Shown one piece after another: positions 16,029 through 25,953 of a stretch of DNA of 64,000 nucleotides. Each line of letters starts with the position of its first letter. The first letter of the stretch is position 1. The stretch spans positions 523,592-587,591 of the forward strand of contig NZ_JAAQQU010000105.1 in assembly GCF_011742145.1 (NCBI RefSeq), read 5' to 3'. Both the position numbers and the translations under genes were made by a program. This DNA is from Flavobacterium sp. J49. Its GTDB lineage: Bacteria; Bacteroidota; Bacteroidia; Flavobacteriales; Flavobacteriaceae. The notes under the pieces were generated by a model that was not told the origin of the DNA, made no database searches, and worked only from the letters and a program-made list of their open reading frames with translations.

Positions 16029-17390
16029 ATGGCTGACAATTTATTTAATGGGTTCGAACCGGTGTCGTCCAAACAATGGAAACAACAAATTCAGTACGAA
16101 CTCAAAGGCGCCGATTATAACGAAACATTAGTTTGGGAAAGCCCCGAAGGCATCAAGGTAAAACCTTTCTATCATGTTGACGAAGACCAACAAAAACTGG
16201 AATGTAAAACAAGTGATGATGCCTTTTCTATTCTTCAAAATATATTCGTTCACGATGTTAAAAAATCAAACGAACGCGCTTTAGATACTTTGAATCGCGG
16301 TGCCGAAAGCATTCGTTTTACCATTGAGAACGAATCGGTTTCTGTTGAAGAACTCATGCATAATCTGCCTTTAGGCAACACCCAATATTTTTTTTATTTG
16401 CCTTTCCTTTCAATCGATTTCATAAATAAAATCAATGATTTTGCTTCAAAAAACAACGCCAACATTTCACTCCAAATCGATCCAATCGGACAATTGGTTA
16501 GAGACGGCAACTGGTTCGAAAACTTAGACAAAGATTTTGACAAGCTCAATACAATTGCTTCAAAAACGACTATTCCGTTCTTAAATATAAGTAGCGGAAT
16601 TTACCAAAACGCCGGAGCCAATATGGTTCAGCAATTGGCATATACTTTGGCGCACGTTAATGAATATTTCAATCGTATATCAAACCTCAATCAACCTATT
16701 ACTATTGAAATAGCCGTTGGTACCAATTACTTTTTTGAAATCGCCAAATTGCGTGCCCTGAGACTGTTATTCAATACTTTGACGAAAGAATACAATCATA
16801 ATGCGGATTGTCACATCATCGCCACTCCAACCAAACGCAACAAAACGTTATACGATTACAACGTCAACATGCTCCGCACGACAACCGAATGTATGTCGGC
16901 GATTTTGGGCGGAGCCGATAGCATTGCGAATTTGCCATACGATGCCTTGTACCATAAAGACAATGAATTTGGCGACCGAATTGCGCGCAACCAACTGTTA
17001 GTTTTAAAACACGAAAGTTATTTTGACAAAGTCAATAACGCTGCCGATGGTGCTTATTATATCGAATCTTTGACCGAACAGTTAGCCGAAAAAGCTTTGT
17101 TGTTGTTCAAAGACATCGAAGCCAACGGCGGTTTAATTACGCAATTAATCGAAGGCAATATCCAAAAGAAAATCAGCGAAAGCGCGGCCAAAGAACAGGA
17201 ATTGTTTGACAGCGGCAAAGAAGTTTTGTTGGGCACCAACAAATATCCCAACAAAAACGACAAAATGAAACACGATTTGGAATTGTACCCCTTCGTAAAA
17301 CAAAATCCGCGCAAAACCTTAATCACCCCAATTATTGAAAAGCGTTTGGCTGAAAAACTGGAACAGGAACGTTTATCCCAAGAAGTATAA
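16029..17390 (+). CDS. mutA: Methylmalonyl-CoA mutase small (beta) subunit
   Basis: 453 residues. Aligns with the TIM-barrel part of Mut[21 protein letters not shown], an [20 protein letters not shown] stretch, and [18 protein letters not shown], matching the catalytic subunit's [12 protein letters not shown] region. It lacks the C-terminal B12-binding domain and the substrate residues, as expected of the non-catalytic subunit of the heterodimer. Together with mutB it interconverts succinyl-CoA and (R)-methylmalonyl-CoA in propionate metabolism. It ends 2 bp before mutB. Confidence 0.92.
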   Translation: MADNLFNGFEPVSSKQWKQQIQYELKGADYNETLVWESPEGIKVKPFYHVDEDQQKLECKTSDDAFSILQNIFVHDVKKSNERALDTLNRGAESIRFTIENESVSVEELMHNLPLGNTQYFFYLPFLSIDFINKINDFASKNNANISLQIDPIGQLVRDGNWFENLDKDFDKLNTIASKTTIPFLNISSGIYQNAGANMVQQLAYTLAHVNEYFNRISNLNQPITIEIAVGTNYFFEIAKLRALRLLFNTLTKEYNHNADCHIIATPTKRNKTLYDYNVNMLRTTTECMSAILGGADSIANLPYDALYHKDNEFGDRIARNQLLVLKHESYFDKVNNAADGAYYIESLTEQLAEKALLLFKDIEANGGLITQLIEGNIQKKISESAAKEQELFDSGKEVLLGTNKYPNKNDKMKHDLELYPFVKQNPRKTLITPIIEKRLAEKLEQERLSQEV

Positions 17391-17392
17391 TC

Positions 17393-19570
17393 ATGAGAAA
17401 GGATATTCAACATATAGAATTAGGAAAAAGGGAAAAAGAAACCCGAGGGGAAGCCGAACTGAGCGAAGCTAAAGGGATAAGCAATAATCCCGACAACCAA
17501 CAACCGAGAACCGACAACTTTTTGACTGCAGAAAACATTGAAGTAAAATCTACTTATACTAAAGAAGACATTGCCGATTTAGAACACCTGGGTTTCGGAG
17601 CCGGATTTGCGCCTAACCTTCGCGGACCGTATGCCACGATGTACGTGCGTCGTCCGTGGACGATTCGCCAATATGCAGGGTTTTCAACCGCCGAAGAAAG
17701 TAATGCTTTCTACCGCAGAAACTTAGCCGCCGGACAAAAAGGGTTGTCAGTCGCTTTCGATTTGGCCACACACCGAGGTTATGATTCCGACCATGAAAGA
17801 GTTGTGGGAGATGTGGGAAAAGCCGGAGTTGCGATAGATTCCGTGGAAGATATGAAGGTTTTGTTTGACCAGATTCCATTGGGCGAAATGTCGGTTTCTA
17901 TGACCATGAACGGTGCGGTTTTACCTATTATGGCTTTCTATATAGTCGCTGCCGAAGAACAAGGTGTTTCGCCGGAGCAACTTTCGGGAACGATACAAAA
18001 CGATATTTTGAAGGAGTTTATGGTGCGTAATACTTATATTTATCCACCTACACCTTCGATGAAAATCATCGCTGATATTTTTGAATACACGAGTAAAAAA
18101 ATGCCGAAATTCAACTCGATTTCCATTTCGGGTTACCACATGCAGGAAGCCGGAGCTACCGCCGATATTGAATTGGCCTACACTTTAGCCGATGGTTTAG
18201 AATACATCCGAACTGGTTTGGCTACCGGAATGAAAATCGATGAGTTCGCGCCTCGTCTTTCTTTCTTTTGGGCGATTGGTATGAATCACTTTATGGAAAT
18301 TGCCAAAATGCGCGCCGGTAGAATGTTGTGGGCAAAACTCCTAAAACAATTCAACCCAAAAGACGAAAAATCATTGGCACTCAGAACCCATTGTCAAACC
18401 TCGGGTTGGAGTTTGACCGAACAAGATCCGTTTAACAATGTGGCACGAACCGCTGTTGAGGCCGCTGCGGCTGCTTTTGGCGGAACACAATCGTTGCATA
18501 CCAATGCTTTAGACGAAGCCATTGCATTACCTACCGATTTCTCGGCCAGAATCGCCAGAAACACCCAGATATTTTTACAGGAAGAAACTAAGATTTGCAA
18601 AACCGTTGACCCATGGGCCGGCAGTTATTATGTAGAAAGCTTAACCGCAGAAATTGCCGAAAAGGCTTGGGCGTTAATTGAAGAAGTAGAATCCTTAGGC
18701 GGCATGACCAAAGCCATCGAAGCGGGTATTCCTAAACTTAGAATTGAAGAAGCCGCCGCTCGTAAACAAGCGCGTATCGACAGTGCCCAAGACATCATCG
18801 TGGGTGTCAACAAATACCGTTTGGACAAAGAAGATCCGTTGCACATCTTAGATGTCGATAACCAAATGGTGCGCAAACAACAAATTGAGCAGTTACAACA
18901 TATCAAAGCCACACGTGATAATGACAAAGTCAAAGCGTGTTTGGCCCAATTAACCGACTGTGCGAAAAACGGAAACGATAATTTATTATCTTTAGCCTTA
19001 GAAGCAGCCCGAAACCGAGCTACCTTAGGAGAAATCAGTGATGCCTTAGAGGAAGTTTTCGGACGCTATAAAGCACAAATCAGAAGTTTTAGTGGCGTGT
19101 ACAGCAAAGAAATTAAAAACGACGAGAGCTTTGAAAAAGCCAAACAATTAGCCGACGCTTTCGCCAAGAAAGAAGGTCGCCGACCGCGTATTATGATTGC
19201 CAAAATGGGACAAGACGGTCACGACCGCGGTGCCAAAGTGGTAGCCACCGGTTATGCCGACGTAGGGTTTGACGTAGACATCGGACCTTTATTCCAAACT
19301 CCTGAAGAAGCAGCGAAACAAGCCGTGGAAAACGACGTGCACATCTTAGGCGTTTCCTCGTTAGCGGCCGGACATAAAACCCTTGTTCCCCAAGTAATCG
19401 AGGAACTCAAAAAATACGGTCGCGAAGACATTATGGTCATTGTAGGCGGAGTAATCCCCGCTCAAGATTACCAATTCCTCTTTGACTCAGGAGCCGTAGC
19501 GGTTTTTGGTCCGGGAACAAAAATCAGCGATGCTGCGATTCAGATTTTGGAGGTTTTGTTGGAAGACTAA
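17393..19570 (+). CDS. mutB: Methylmalonyl-CoA mutase large (alpha) subunit, with odd N-terminal insert
   Basis: 725 residues. The catalytic barrel includes [20 protein letters not shown], the [13 protein letters not shown] motif and [16 protein letters not shown]. The C-terminal cobalamin domain carries [16 protein letters not shown] (axial-ligand His near 609) and the later GVSSLAAGH and VGGVIPAQD. After [10 protein letters not shown] a low-complexity stretch of about 37 residues (to about 48) precedes [10 protein letters not shown], where homologues usually continue directly. The DNA of this insert (17419-17491) resembles intergenic repeats elsewhere in the window. The frame is intact and all catalytic parts remain. 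Confidence 0.94.
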   Translation: MRKDIQHIELGKREKETRGEAELSEAKGISNNPDNQQPRTDNFLTAENIEVKSTYTKEDIADLEHLGFGAGFAPNLRGPYATMYVRRPWTIRQYAGFSTAEESNAFYRRNLAAGQKGLSVAFDLATHRGYDSDHERVVGDVGKAGVAIDSVEDMKVLFDQIPLGEMSVSMTMNGAVLPIMAFYIVAAEEQGVSPEQLSGTIQNDILKEFMVRNTYIYPPTPSMKIIADIFEYTSKKMPKFNSISISGYHMQEAGATADIELAYTLADGLEYIRTGLATGMKIDEFAPRLSFFWAIGMNHFMEIAKMRAGRMLWAKLLKQFNPKDEKSLALRTHCQTSGWSLTEQDPFNNVARTAVEAAAAAFGGTQSLHTNALDEAIALPTDFSARIARNTQIFLQEETKICKTVDPWAGSYYVESLTAEIAEKAWALIEEVESLGGMTKAIEAGIPKLRIEEAAARKQARIDSAQDIIVGVNKYRLDKEDPLHILDVDNQMVRKQQIEQLQHIKATRDNDKVKACLAQLTDCAKNGNDNLLSLALEAARNRATLGEISDALEEVFGRYKAQIRSFSGVYSKEIKNDESFEKAKQLADAFAKKEGRRPRIMIAKMGQDGHDRGAKVVATGYADVGFDVDIGPLFQTPEEAAKQAVENDVHILGVSSLAAGHKTLVPQVIEELKKYGREDIMVIVGGVIPAQDYQFLFDSGAVAVFGPGTKISDAAIQILEVLLED
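17419..17491 (+). repeat. Repeat-like DNA inside the mutB frame
   Basis: Contains ATTAGGAAAAAGGGAAAAAG and AAAGGGATAAG, words shared with intergenic repeats near 29689, 49853 and 58108. It coincides with the protein segment that looks foreign to the MutB family. Confidence 0.45.
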
Positions 19571-20051
19571 ACCTGACAGGTATAGTATCAGAATCAATTC
19601 ATTTAAAAAAAAATGAAACTATTCCAAGGATTTATCGTAACTTAGTAAGTCTAAAAATCTTCACTGATACACCATGATGATTACCGGAAAAAATAACGAG
19701 CCCATCATACTCATCATTGTGACAAGTATTGTCGTGTATTCTATTATACGAGGCAAGAAGCTAAGTTATTTGGGTCACCGTTGGCGACACCACATCATTA
19801 AACCTTCTATGAAGACCCTTCGGATGAAGTCGGTAGTAGATCGCGAAATAAAGAGAGAAATTTATAAGAAAAGCAATTCATGTCTTTAGCATAACTTCAC
19901 TCCATAAATGCACCCATTTCGGCAAAACAAATCAAAGGGAAAAGGATAAAATACCACGCGCACTTTTTTATATCCATCTAAATTTCATACTTTTAGGTCT
20001 TCAATTGCAAGGAGATTAATGTCATCCTAAGTCAATTGTGATACAGTTGTT
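19571..20051 (+). other. 481-bp gap between mutB and the T9SS gene
   Basis: AT-rich. It contains one short open frame (19674-19889, listed separately), no strong terminator after mutB, and a TACTTTTA variant -7 box near 19989. Otherwise nothing recognisable. Confidence 0.5.
19674..19889 (+). CDS. Possible small one-helix membrane protein
   Basis: 71 residues. One hydrophobic helix at about 10-25 (PIILIIVTSIVVYSII) is followed by a strongly basic tail with RGKK, HRWRHH and several K/R pairs. No family recognised. It lies alone in the gap between mutB and a T9SS gene, with no clear promoter or ribosome site. Codon use is not unlike the neighbours, but the frame is short enough to arise by chance. 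Treat as doubtful. Confidence 0.3.
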   Translation: MMITGKNNEPIILIIVTSIVVYSIIRGKKLSYLGHRWRHHIIKPSMKTLRMKSVVDREIKREIYKKSNSCL

Positions 20052-23000
20052 ATGAAAAAATGGTTTTACAGATTAACCCTTGTTTTGTTTTTGCTATGCC
20101 CCATAACAGGCTTTAGCTTTACCATTACGGTAACCGCAACCCAAGAAACTTGTGCCGGTAACGGAACCATTACCATCAATGTAAGCAACCCCGATCCTGC
20201 CGGTTCAATTGTTTACGTTGTTTATAAATTACCCAATCTTACGACTCCGTTCGCTTCTTCTACTTCAAATATAATCAACGGTCTAACCGCAGGAGACTAT
20301 CATATAGTTGTCCGAGAAACAGTTGGAAGCACCACTACTATACAAGAAGCCGACATAACCATCAGTAGCACCGTAACTTCTTTGACCTATACCGTGCAAG
20401 TCACTAATGAAGCTTGCTCTGACAACAGTACAGCCATAGTCAATGTCATTTCGGGTACCGCTTCAATCTATGAAATTTTCTCGGGTCCGATAACCTTTCC
20501 GCCCCAATCCTCTAATACGTTTCCGGGTCTGCCAACGGGTGTTTACCGTATAAAGGTTATAGACCATTGCGGCAATGCCTTAGTACAAACCTTTGTTGTT
20601 GATAGCAACCCCGAAGGATTGAATATTACCGCTCCCGATTTTAGCAATACTGTTCCGCCATCCTGTAACGCTATAGTGGCATCTCATACAATAACTCAGG
20701 CTTCCGGAACTGTAATTGCTTATCCGTTAACCATTCAATACGTCCTTTATTTGCCCGGAGGTACAGTTGATAACAGAAATATTATTTTAAATACGGGAAA
20801 CCCAAATTCAGAAGTATTAACCCAAACAATTCCTTTTTTTGTCAACCAAAATTATCCTTACCAAATTCACATAACCGATGCCTGTGGCGTTACCTATCCT
20901 TTTAATTTTGTGGTAACCAATGACATTGTTTTAGATGTCAGTGTTCAGGATTTGGAATGTGACCAGCATTATTTCATTCTAACCACACTCAACAACGTAG
21001 GCAATTATACTTTGAATTTTGATGTGGCACCGGCGGGTTTTGACCCGGTGACTTTTAATACCAGCTATCCCGGACCTTTTACCCAAGCGGCGCAAGTTTT
21101 CGGGAGTCAAACACAACCCGTACCTATAGGTGATTACACCGTTACAGCAACCGATATGTGTGGCAAAATCACCACTTTCGAATTTGAAGTCGAATCCGAT
21201 CCGCCGCAACCGAATATAGTGGGGAACAATCGTGGTTGTGTTTCCAGTGATGGGCAAATCATCGCTTTTCTTTCGCCAAATGAAATTACAGCGGCCACGG
21301 TAACTTCGGCTCCTGCCGCCTATCCTTTTGCAATGCCTCACAACGTCTCAGCCTTAATTAATGCCGGTGGCGTTTTAGTGATTGATCCCGTACCCTTTGG
21401 AAATTACACCTTAGATTTAACCGATGAATGTGGCAATATCTTGGAAGGACTGACGGTTTCGGTTTTGCCTTACGAAGATTTAGGCGTCTCTTCCAACATA
21501 TTGCCGGGATGTGACCGTGGAAGTGGCTCAGTCGAAATCAGCAGTAACAATGGGAATTTGACTTCGGTAATCATTACCAATGCCCCAAGTAACTTTCCCT
21601 TTCCGTTACCTTACAATGTCACCAATCATATTGTGGCTTCGGGCAAACTTTATCTTAACAATCTTCCGGCTGGAAATTATGTTTTTAACACCACCGACAG
21701 TTGTGGTTTTACAAAATCATCAACAATAACGATTGAAGGCTATACGGTTACCAACAGTTCTTTTTCACTGGTTGTTGGTTGTGGTTCTTTTGATTTACCG
21801 CTTTCTTTTTCAAGTAATCTAACCGGTGCCGAAACATTTTGGCTACAAAAATTACTCGACCCCAACACCGATACTTGGGGACATCCCGAAACTGAAACAA
21901 CTTATGTTCCTAATACCGTTCCCGATACTACAACCGGAATTCCGTTGCAAAATAACACTACCAATTTGAATTTGATTTTTAACGGCATATTCAGAATCGT
22001 ACACCACTTTACTTCTTACAACAATGGCAGTGACATCAATGCAAATATTGTTGCCAATGAAATAAAAGACTGTGTAGAAATTTTGGCACCAACATTAACT
22101 TTTGACCGGGTTCTGAACATCATAGATGTTTATCGGGTACCATGTACTACAAATGGTAATCTTGACATTATCCTTTTTACTACCGGCGAACCACCATTGC
22201 ATTTTACCATCATCGAAAAAGATGGCAATCCATTCTTTATTGACAATGGCACCTCAAACGTTTTTTATAATTTAGAACCTGCGATTTATAAATTCCAAAT
22301 TGAAGACAGTTGTGGCAATACAATTATCCGCAATTTTGATGTTTCTGATTTGGAGTCCTTGGTGGTTGTATATCCTTCATGTAATATGGTGAATTGCTCA
22401 ACCAACATATCCGGAAACGAAACTTTTAACTTATCGACTCAAACGGCAACCATAATGGGAATTCAATCGCCAACCAACTATACCATTTCTTATCACATCA
22501 GCTTGACAGATGCCGAGAATAACACCAATCCTATAACCAATATTACAAATTTTAATCCCGCTACAAATCCGCAAACCGTGTATGTGAGATTGATTTTTAA
22601 TCAGTTTCCCAATTGCTATCAAACCGGCTCTTTTGATTTGATCACCGGTCAAAAACCAAGAATTCCTTTAAGTCCTGAATATTCACTTTGTGATGGGCAA
22701 CCGGTAGCACTTGATGCCGGTATCGGAAACTTGCCAACCACAACTTATACTTGGTCAAACGGTGTAACTGACGCTGTTGTTACCATCAGCGAACCGGGAA
22801 CTACCAACATTTCGGTAACGGCCACTAACGAATTTGGCTTGTGCAACAATAGCCCTCAAACCTGTAGTACCTCTAGTGATATTGTGGTGAACATTGTTAT
22901 AGTTCCGGAAATTGATTTTGTAGAAACTTATGATTGGACCTCCAATGACAATGGCATTACTGTGGTTACAACCCAAACAGGCGATTTTGAATATTCAATT

Positions 23001-23372
23001 GATGGAATTACTTACCAAACCGATAATAATTTTACTCATTTATTGCCGGGTCTTTATACGGTATATGTTCGTGACATTAATGGTTGTCAAATTGTAACCG
23101 AAGAAGTTTGGCTGCTTAATTACCCTCATTATTTCACTCCAAACGGCGATGGGATACACGATTATTGGTATATTAAAAATTCTGAAAACGAGCCTAATTT
23201 TCAAGTTTATATTTACGACCGTTATGGCAAACTCATTACCGGATTTCCGTCAGGCAGTATCGGTTGGGATGGCACGCTTAACGGAAAAATGCTTTTTTCC
23301 GACGATTACTGGTTTGTGGTGCATCGTGAAGACGGTAGAATCTTAAAGGGTCATTTTACCCTTAAAAGATAA
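20052..23372 (+). CDS. Large T9SS type B sorting-domain surface protein
   Basis: 1106 residues. Signal peptide MKKWFYRLTLVLFLLCPITGFS. The body consists of beta-sandwich repeats with ITDACG/TDSCG/VDHCGN-type Cys-Gly turns (SprB-like, PKD-like). The last 80 residues are the gliding-motility CTD (type B): HYFTPNGDGIHDYWYIKN, VYIYDRYGKLI and WDGTLNGK, ending FTLKR. Such proteins leave through the type IX secretion system and stay on the cell surface. No catalytic domain is visible, so an adhesin or surface-structural role is likely. It is monocistronic. Confidence 0.9.
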   Translation: MKKWFYRLTLVLFLLCPITGFSFTITVTATQETCAGNGTITINVSNPDPAGSIVYVVYKLPNLTTPFASSTSNIINGLTAGDYHIVVRETVGSTTTIQEADITISSTVTSLTYTVQVTNEACSDNSTAIVNVISGTASIYEIFSGPITFPPQSSNTFPGLPTGVYRIKVIDHCGNALVQTFVVDSNPEGLNITAPDFSNTVPPSCNAIVASHTITQASGTVIAYPLTIQYVLYLPGGTVDNRNIILNTGNPNSEVLTQTIPFFVNQNYPYQIHITDACGVTYPFNFVVTNDIVLDVSVQDLECDQHYFILTTLNNVGNYTLNFDVAPAGFDPVTFNTSYPGPFTQAAQVFGSQTQPVPIGDYTVTATDMCGKITTFEFEVESDPPQPNIVGNNRGCVSSDGQIIAFLSPNEITAATVTSAPAAYPFAMPHNVSALINAGGVLVIDPVPFGNYTLDLTDECGNILEGLTVSVLPYEDLGVSSNILPGCDRGSGSVEISSNNGNLTSVIITNAPSNFPFPLPYNVTNHIVASGKLYLNNLPAGNYVFNTTDSCGFTKSSTITIEGYTVTNSSFSLVVGCGSFDLPLSFSSNLTGAETFWLQKLLDPNTDTWGHPETETTYVPNTVPDTTTGIPLQNNTTNLNLIFNGIFRIVHHFTSYNNGSDINANIVANEIKDCVEILAPTLTFDRVLNIIDVYRVPCTTNGNLDIILFTTGEPPLHFTIIEKDGNPFFIDNGTSNVFYNLEPAIYKFQIEDSCGNTIIRNFDVSDLESLVVVYPSCNMVNCSTNISGNETFNLSTQTATIMGIQSPTNYTISYHISLTDAENNTNPITNITNFNPATNPQTVYVRLIFNQFPNCYQTGSFDLITGQKPRIPLSPEYSLCDGQPVALDAGIGNLPTTTYTWSNGVTDAVVTISEPGTTNISVTATNEFGLCNNSPQTCSTSSDIVVNIVIVPEIDFVETYDWTSNDNGITVVTTQTGDFEYSIDGITYQTDNNFTHLLPGLYTVYVRDINGCQIVTEEVWLLNYPHYFTPNGDGIHDYWYIKNSENEPNFQVYIYDRYGKLITGFPSGSIGWDGTLNGKMLFSDDYWFVVHREDGRILKGHFTLKR

Positions 23373-23513
23373 ATAAATTTAATTGCAAAATTCTGACCAG
23401 AAAACAATTCCGATTTAAAAACAATCTGATATCCAATAAATTATAACTATCTTTAACCACCCTTAATCTTGTGGAGTAACCTAAAATTACTAATCATTAA
23501 AACCAATAATTTT

Positions 23514-24017
23514 ATGAAAAACAAGATTTTAAAAGGGATTGTATTAGGTATAATTATGACCATTGTCATTGCCTGTAATCCCAAAAAAGAAGAAGTTGCT
23601 GCCGAACCAGAAGCAGTTGACACCGAAAAAATCAAAGCTGAACTTCAAGCCATGGAAAATGCCTTTGCCGATGCCGTTAATTCGGGAAAACCAGAAACCA
23701 TAGCGTATTATTCAGAGGACGCTACCAGTTATGCGCAAAACAAATCACCTTTGGTAGGCAAAACTGCAATTGACAAATCAATCAAAGAAGAAAATGAAAG
23801 TATGCCAAAAGGAGGCAAAGTTACCTATACCGTTAATGAAGTGCATCCGTCAAGTGATGGTAATATGGTAGTGGAATTTGGCAGCTATAAAGTGGTTGAT
23901 TCAACTGACGCGGTTAAAGCAGACGGAAACTACATGAGCTTATTTCATAAAAAAGACGGAAAATACGTTTGTGTTCGAGACATGAGCGCTTCTATTTTAC
24001 CGATAAATAAAAAATAA
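23514..24017 (+). CDS. DUF4440/SnoaL-like lipoprotein, copy 1
   Basis: 167 residues from the ATG at 23514. Lipobox TIVIACNP (Cys about 21). The mature NTF2-like domain includes ENAFADAVNSGKPETIAYY, NKSPLVGKTAIDKSIKEE and DGKYVCVRDMSAS. Near-copy of the next gene in length, motif order and 5' flank, so the two come from a tandem duplication. Probably anchored in the outer membrane facing the periplasm. The ligand or reaction is unknown; NTF2-like folds often bind small molecules without catalysis. A terminator separates it from copy 2. Confidence 0.8.
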   Translation: MKNKILKGIVLGIIMTIVIACNPKKEEVAAEPEAVDTEKIKAELQAMENAFADAVNSGKPETIAYYSEDATSYAQNKSPLVGKTAIDKSIKEENESMPKGGKVTYTVNEVHPSSDGNMVVEFGSYKVVDSTDAVKADGNYMSLFHKKDGKYVCVRDMSASILPINKK

Positions 24018-24034
24018 ATCCAATATACCCAATC

Positions 24035-24064
24035 AAAGCACTTCTGAAAAGAGGTGCTTTTTTT
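24035..24064 (+). terminator. Terminator after lipoprotein copy 1
   Basis: AAAGCACTTC and GAGGTGCTTT pair (one G-U) around a short A-rich loop, followed by seven T residues. Confidence 0.85.
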
Positions 24065-24176
24065 GCGTAAAAAATAAATATGCCCCGAATTATTCCGAAT
24101 TATACAAAATATCATTACTTTTATAATTCCCCAGTCTTGTTGCATAACCTAATTAAGTAACCAAAACCTCAACTTT

Positions 24177-24680
24177 ATGAAAACCAAGATTTTAAAAAGT
24201 GCTATTTTAGGAATGATATCCATTCTGTTTTTTGCTTGTCAGCCCAAAAAAGAAGAAGCTGTAGCTATAGACAAAGAGCAAATCAAAAACGAAATTCAGG
24301 CTCTTGAAAACAAAATGGCCGAAATGTTTAATGATCGAAATGTAAATGCCGGTGAATATTATGCCGATGATGCTGTTACTTTCTCTCAAAACAAACCGCC
24401 AATTGTAGGCAAAATGGAAATTGAAAAATCAATTAAAGCTGATTTAAACAATTTCCCAAAAGGCTATCAAATTGCTTTCGTAGTCAATGAAATATTACCT
24501 TCTTCTGATGGCAATCAGGTTGTAGAAATAGGAAATTACAGAGTCTCAGACTCAACAAGTGCGCCACTATATACAGGAAATTACATTGCAGTATTTGAAA
24601 AAAGAGACGGCAAATACCTTTGTGTAAGAGACATGTCAGCCTCTGATAAAAACAAAAATGAAGAAGCCAAAAAAGAATAA
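24177..24680 (+). CDS. DUF4440/SnoaL-like lipoprotein, copy 2
   Basis: 167 residues. Lipobox ILFFACQP (Cys about 21). Shared motifs with copy 1: IKNEIQALENKMAEMF, NKPPIVGKMEIEKSIKAD, NEILPSSDGNQVVEIGNYR and DGKYLCVRDMSAS. The body keeps the fold but differs in many surface positions, and the C-terminus is a Lys/Glu tail. The 5' flanks of both copies share the order CTTGT...TAACCTAA...ATGAAAA, so each copy probably kept its own promoter. Function unknown. Confidence 0.8.
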   Translation: MKTKILKSAILGMISILFFACQPKKEEAVAIDKEQIKNEIQALENKMAEMFNDRNVNAGEYYADDAVTFSQNKPPIVGKMEIEKSIKADLNNFPKGYQIAFVVNEILPSSDGNQVVEIGNYRVSDSTSAPLYTGNYIAVFEKRDGKYLCVRDMSASDKNKNEEAKKE

Positions 24681-24699
24681 CCACCGCATTTCTATAAAT

Positions 24700-24728
24700 T
24701 AAAAAGCACTTCAATCGAGGTGCTTTTT
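24700..24728 (+). terminator. Terminator after lipoprotein copy 2
   Basis: AAAAGCACTTC-AATC-GAGGTGCTTTT stem-loop with one G-U pair and a run of seven T. Nearly the same hairpin follows copy 1, supporting duplication of the whole transcription unit. Confidence 0.85.
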
Positions 24729-24751
24729 TTATCTTTACCAAAAACAAATTC

Positions 24752-25879
24752 ATGTCCAAACTCCCTCATATCGGCACGAGTATTTTCACGATAATGTCGC
24801 AAATGGCTACAGAATATCAAGCCATAAACCTATCACAAGGATTTCCGAATTTCCCCGTCGATAAACGCTTGACAGCGATTCTAGCTAAACATGCCAAAGA
24901 AAATGTCCATCAATATACACCCATGAGCGGTTTGCCTTCACTTTTGGAAAAAATTGCTTTATTAACCCAACAGTCGTATGGTAGAAACGTTTCCCCAAAA
25001 GAGGAAATTTTAATCACTGCCGGCGCAACTCAAGGTATTTTTGCCTCCATTCAAGCATTGGTACAAGCCCATGAAGAAGTCATTATTCTTGATCCGAGTT
25101 ATGATTGCTATGAAGCGCCTATTTTATTGAGCAATGCCAAACCCATAAGAGTTTCCCTCAACGATGACTTTACCCCAAACTGGGAAGTGATTTTTACAGC
25201 TGTGAATGAAAAAACCAAACTCATCATTATCAACAATCCTCATAACCCGACAGGGAAAATGTGGACGGAAAATGATTTTGTTCAATTAGAGAAACTCGTT
25301 GACGCCTATCCTAACCTATTAGTTCTTTCAGATGAAGTGTATGAATACATTACTTTTGAAAAACCTCATATTTCAGTACACCATAGGCCAAAATTGTGGC
25401 ATCGCAGTATTTCCGTTTCTTCTTTCGGGAAATCATTTCACATCACCGGTTGGAAAATTGGCTATGTCATTGCACCGGAACCTATCATGAGAGAAATCAA
25501 AAAAGTGCATCAGTTTTTGGTGTTTAGTGTCAGCAGTATTGCCCAACATGCCTTGAATGACTATATTGATTGGGTGGATGTGAAAGCCTTGGGTGCATTT
25601 TACCAACAAAAAAGGGATTTTTTCAGCAATCTGATGAAAGCCACTAAACTTGATCTTCTCCCCTGTGAAGGCACTTATTTTCAAGTCGCTTCCTATGCGA
25701 ATATTTCTGAAGAAAAGGATTTGGATTTTACCAAAAGACTGGTCACCGAATTAGGTGTAGCCACTATCCCAATTTCGATTTTTTATGCCAATGGGAATGA
25801 CAATAAATGCATTCGTTTTTGCTTTGCCAAAGATGACGAAACCCTTTTAAAAGCTGCAGAACGCTTGATGAAACTGTAA
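24752..25879 (+). CDS. PLP-dependent aminotransferase (methionine/YbdL-like)
   Basis: 375 residues, class I/II fold type I. Recognisable marks are INLSQGFPNFPVD near the start, LITAGATQGIFASIQAL, INNPHNPTGKMW, LSDEVYEYITFE, and the PLP lysine in SSFGKSFHITGWKIGY (about 225-240). C-terminal Arg is in KCIRFCFAKDDETL. The closest match by memory is the methionine-oxo-acid aminotransferase YbdL / kynurenine aminotransferase-like group, which would act in methionine salvage. A broader-specificity transaminase is the alternative. It begins just after a terminator with a TATCTTTA box. Confidence 0.88.
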   Translation: MSKLPHIGTSIFTIMSQMATEYQAINLSQGFPNFPVDKRLTAILAKHAKENVHQYTPMSGLPSLLEKIALLTQQSYGRNVSPKEEILITAGATQGIFASIQALVQAHEEVIILDPSYDCYEAPILLSNAKPIRVSLNDDFTPNWEVIFTAVNEKTKLIIINNPHNPTGKMWTENDFVQLEKLVDAYPNLLVLSDEVYEYITFEKPHISVHHRPKLWHRSISVSSFGKSFHITGWKIGYVIAPEPIMREIKKVHQFLVFSVSSIAQHALNDYIDWVDVKALGAFYQQKRDFFSNLMKATKLDLLPCEGTYFQVASYANISEEKDLDFTKRLVTELGVATIPISIFYANGNDNKCIRFCFAKDDETLLKAAERLMKL

Positions 25880-25941
25880 AAAAAGTCATAGTTGTTTACT
25901 AGATGTCAACCTCATTTTAAATAAGTAAACTCAAAAAAATC

Positions 25942-25949
25942 TATTTTTG
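25942..25949 (+). promoter_or_regulatory. -7 box of the TPR-LuxR gene
   Basis: TATTTTTG only 5 bp before the ATG at 25954, implying an almost leaderless transcript if it is used. A TTGTTTAC word at 25892-25899 lies upstream. Confidence 0.4.
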
Positions 25950-25953
25950 GGAT

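Noticed and set aside
20979..21341. 120-codon minus-strand frame inside the T9SS gene
   Set aside because: Opposite strand of a well-supported gene; no family resemblance and odd residue composition (Arg/His-rich).
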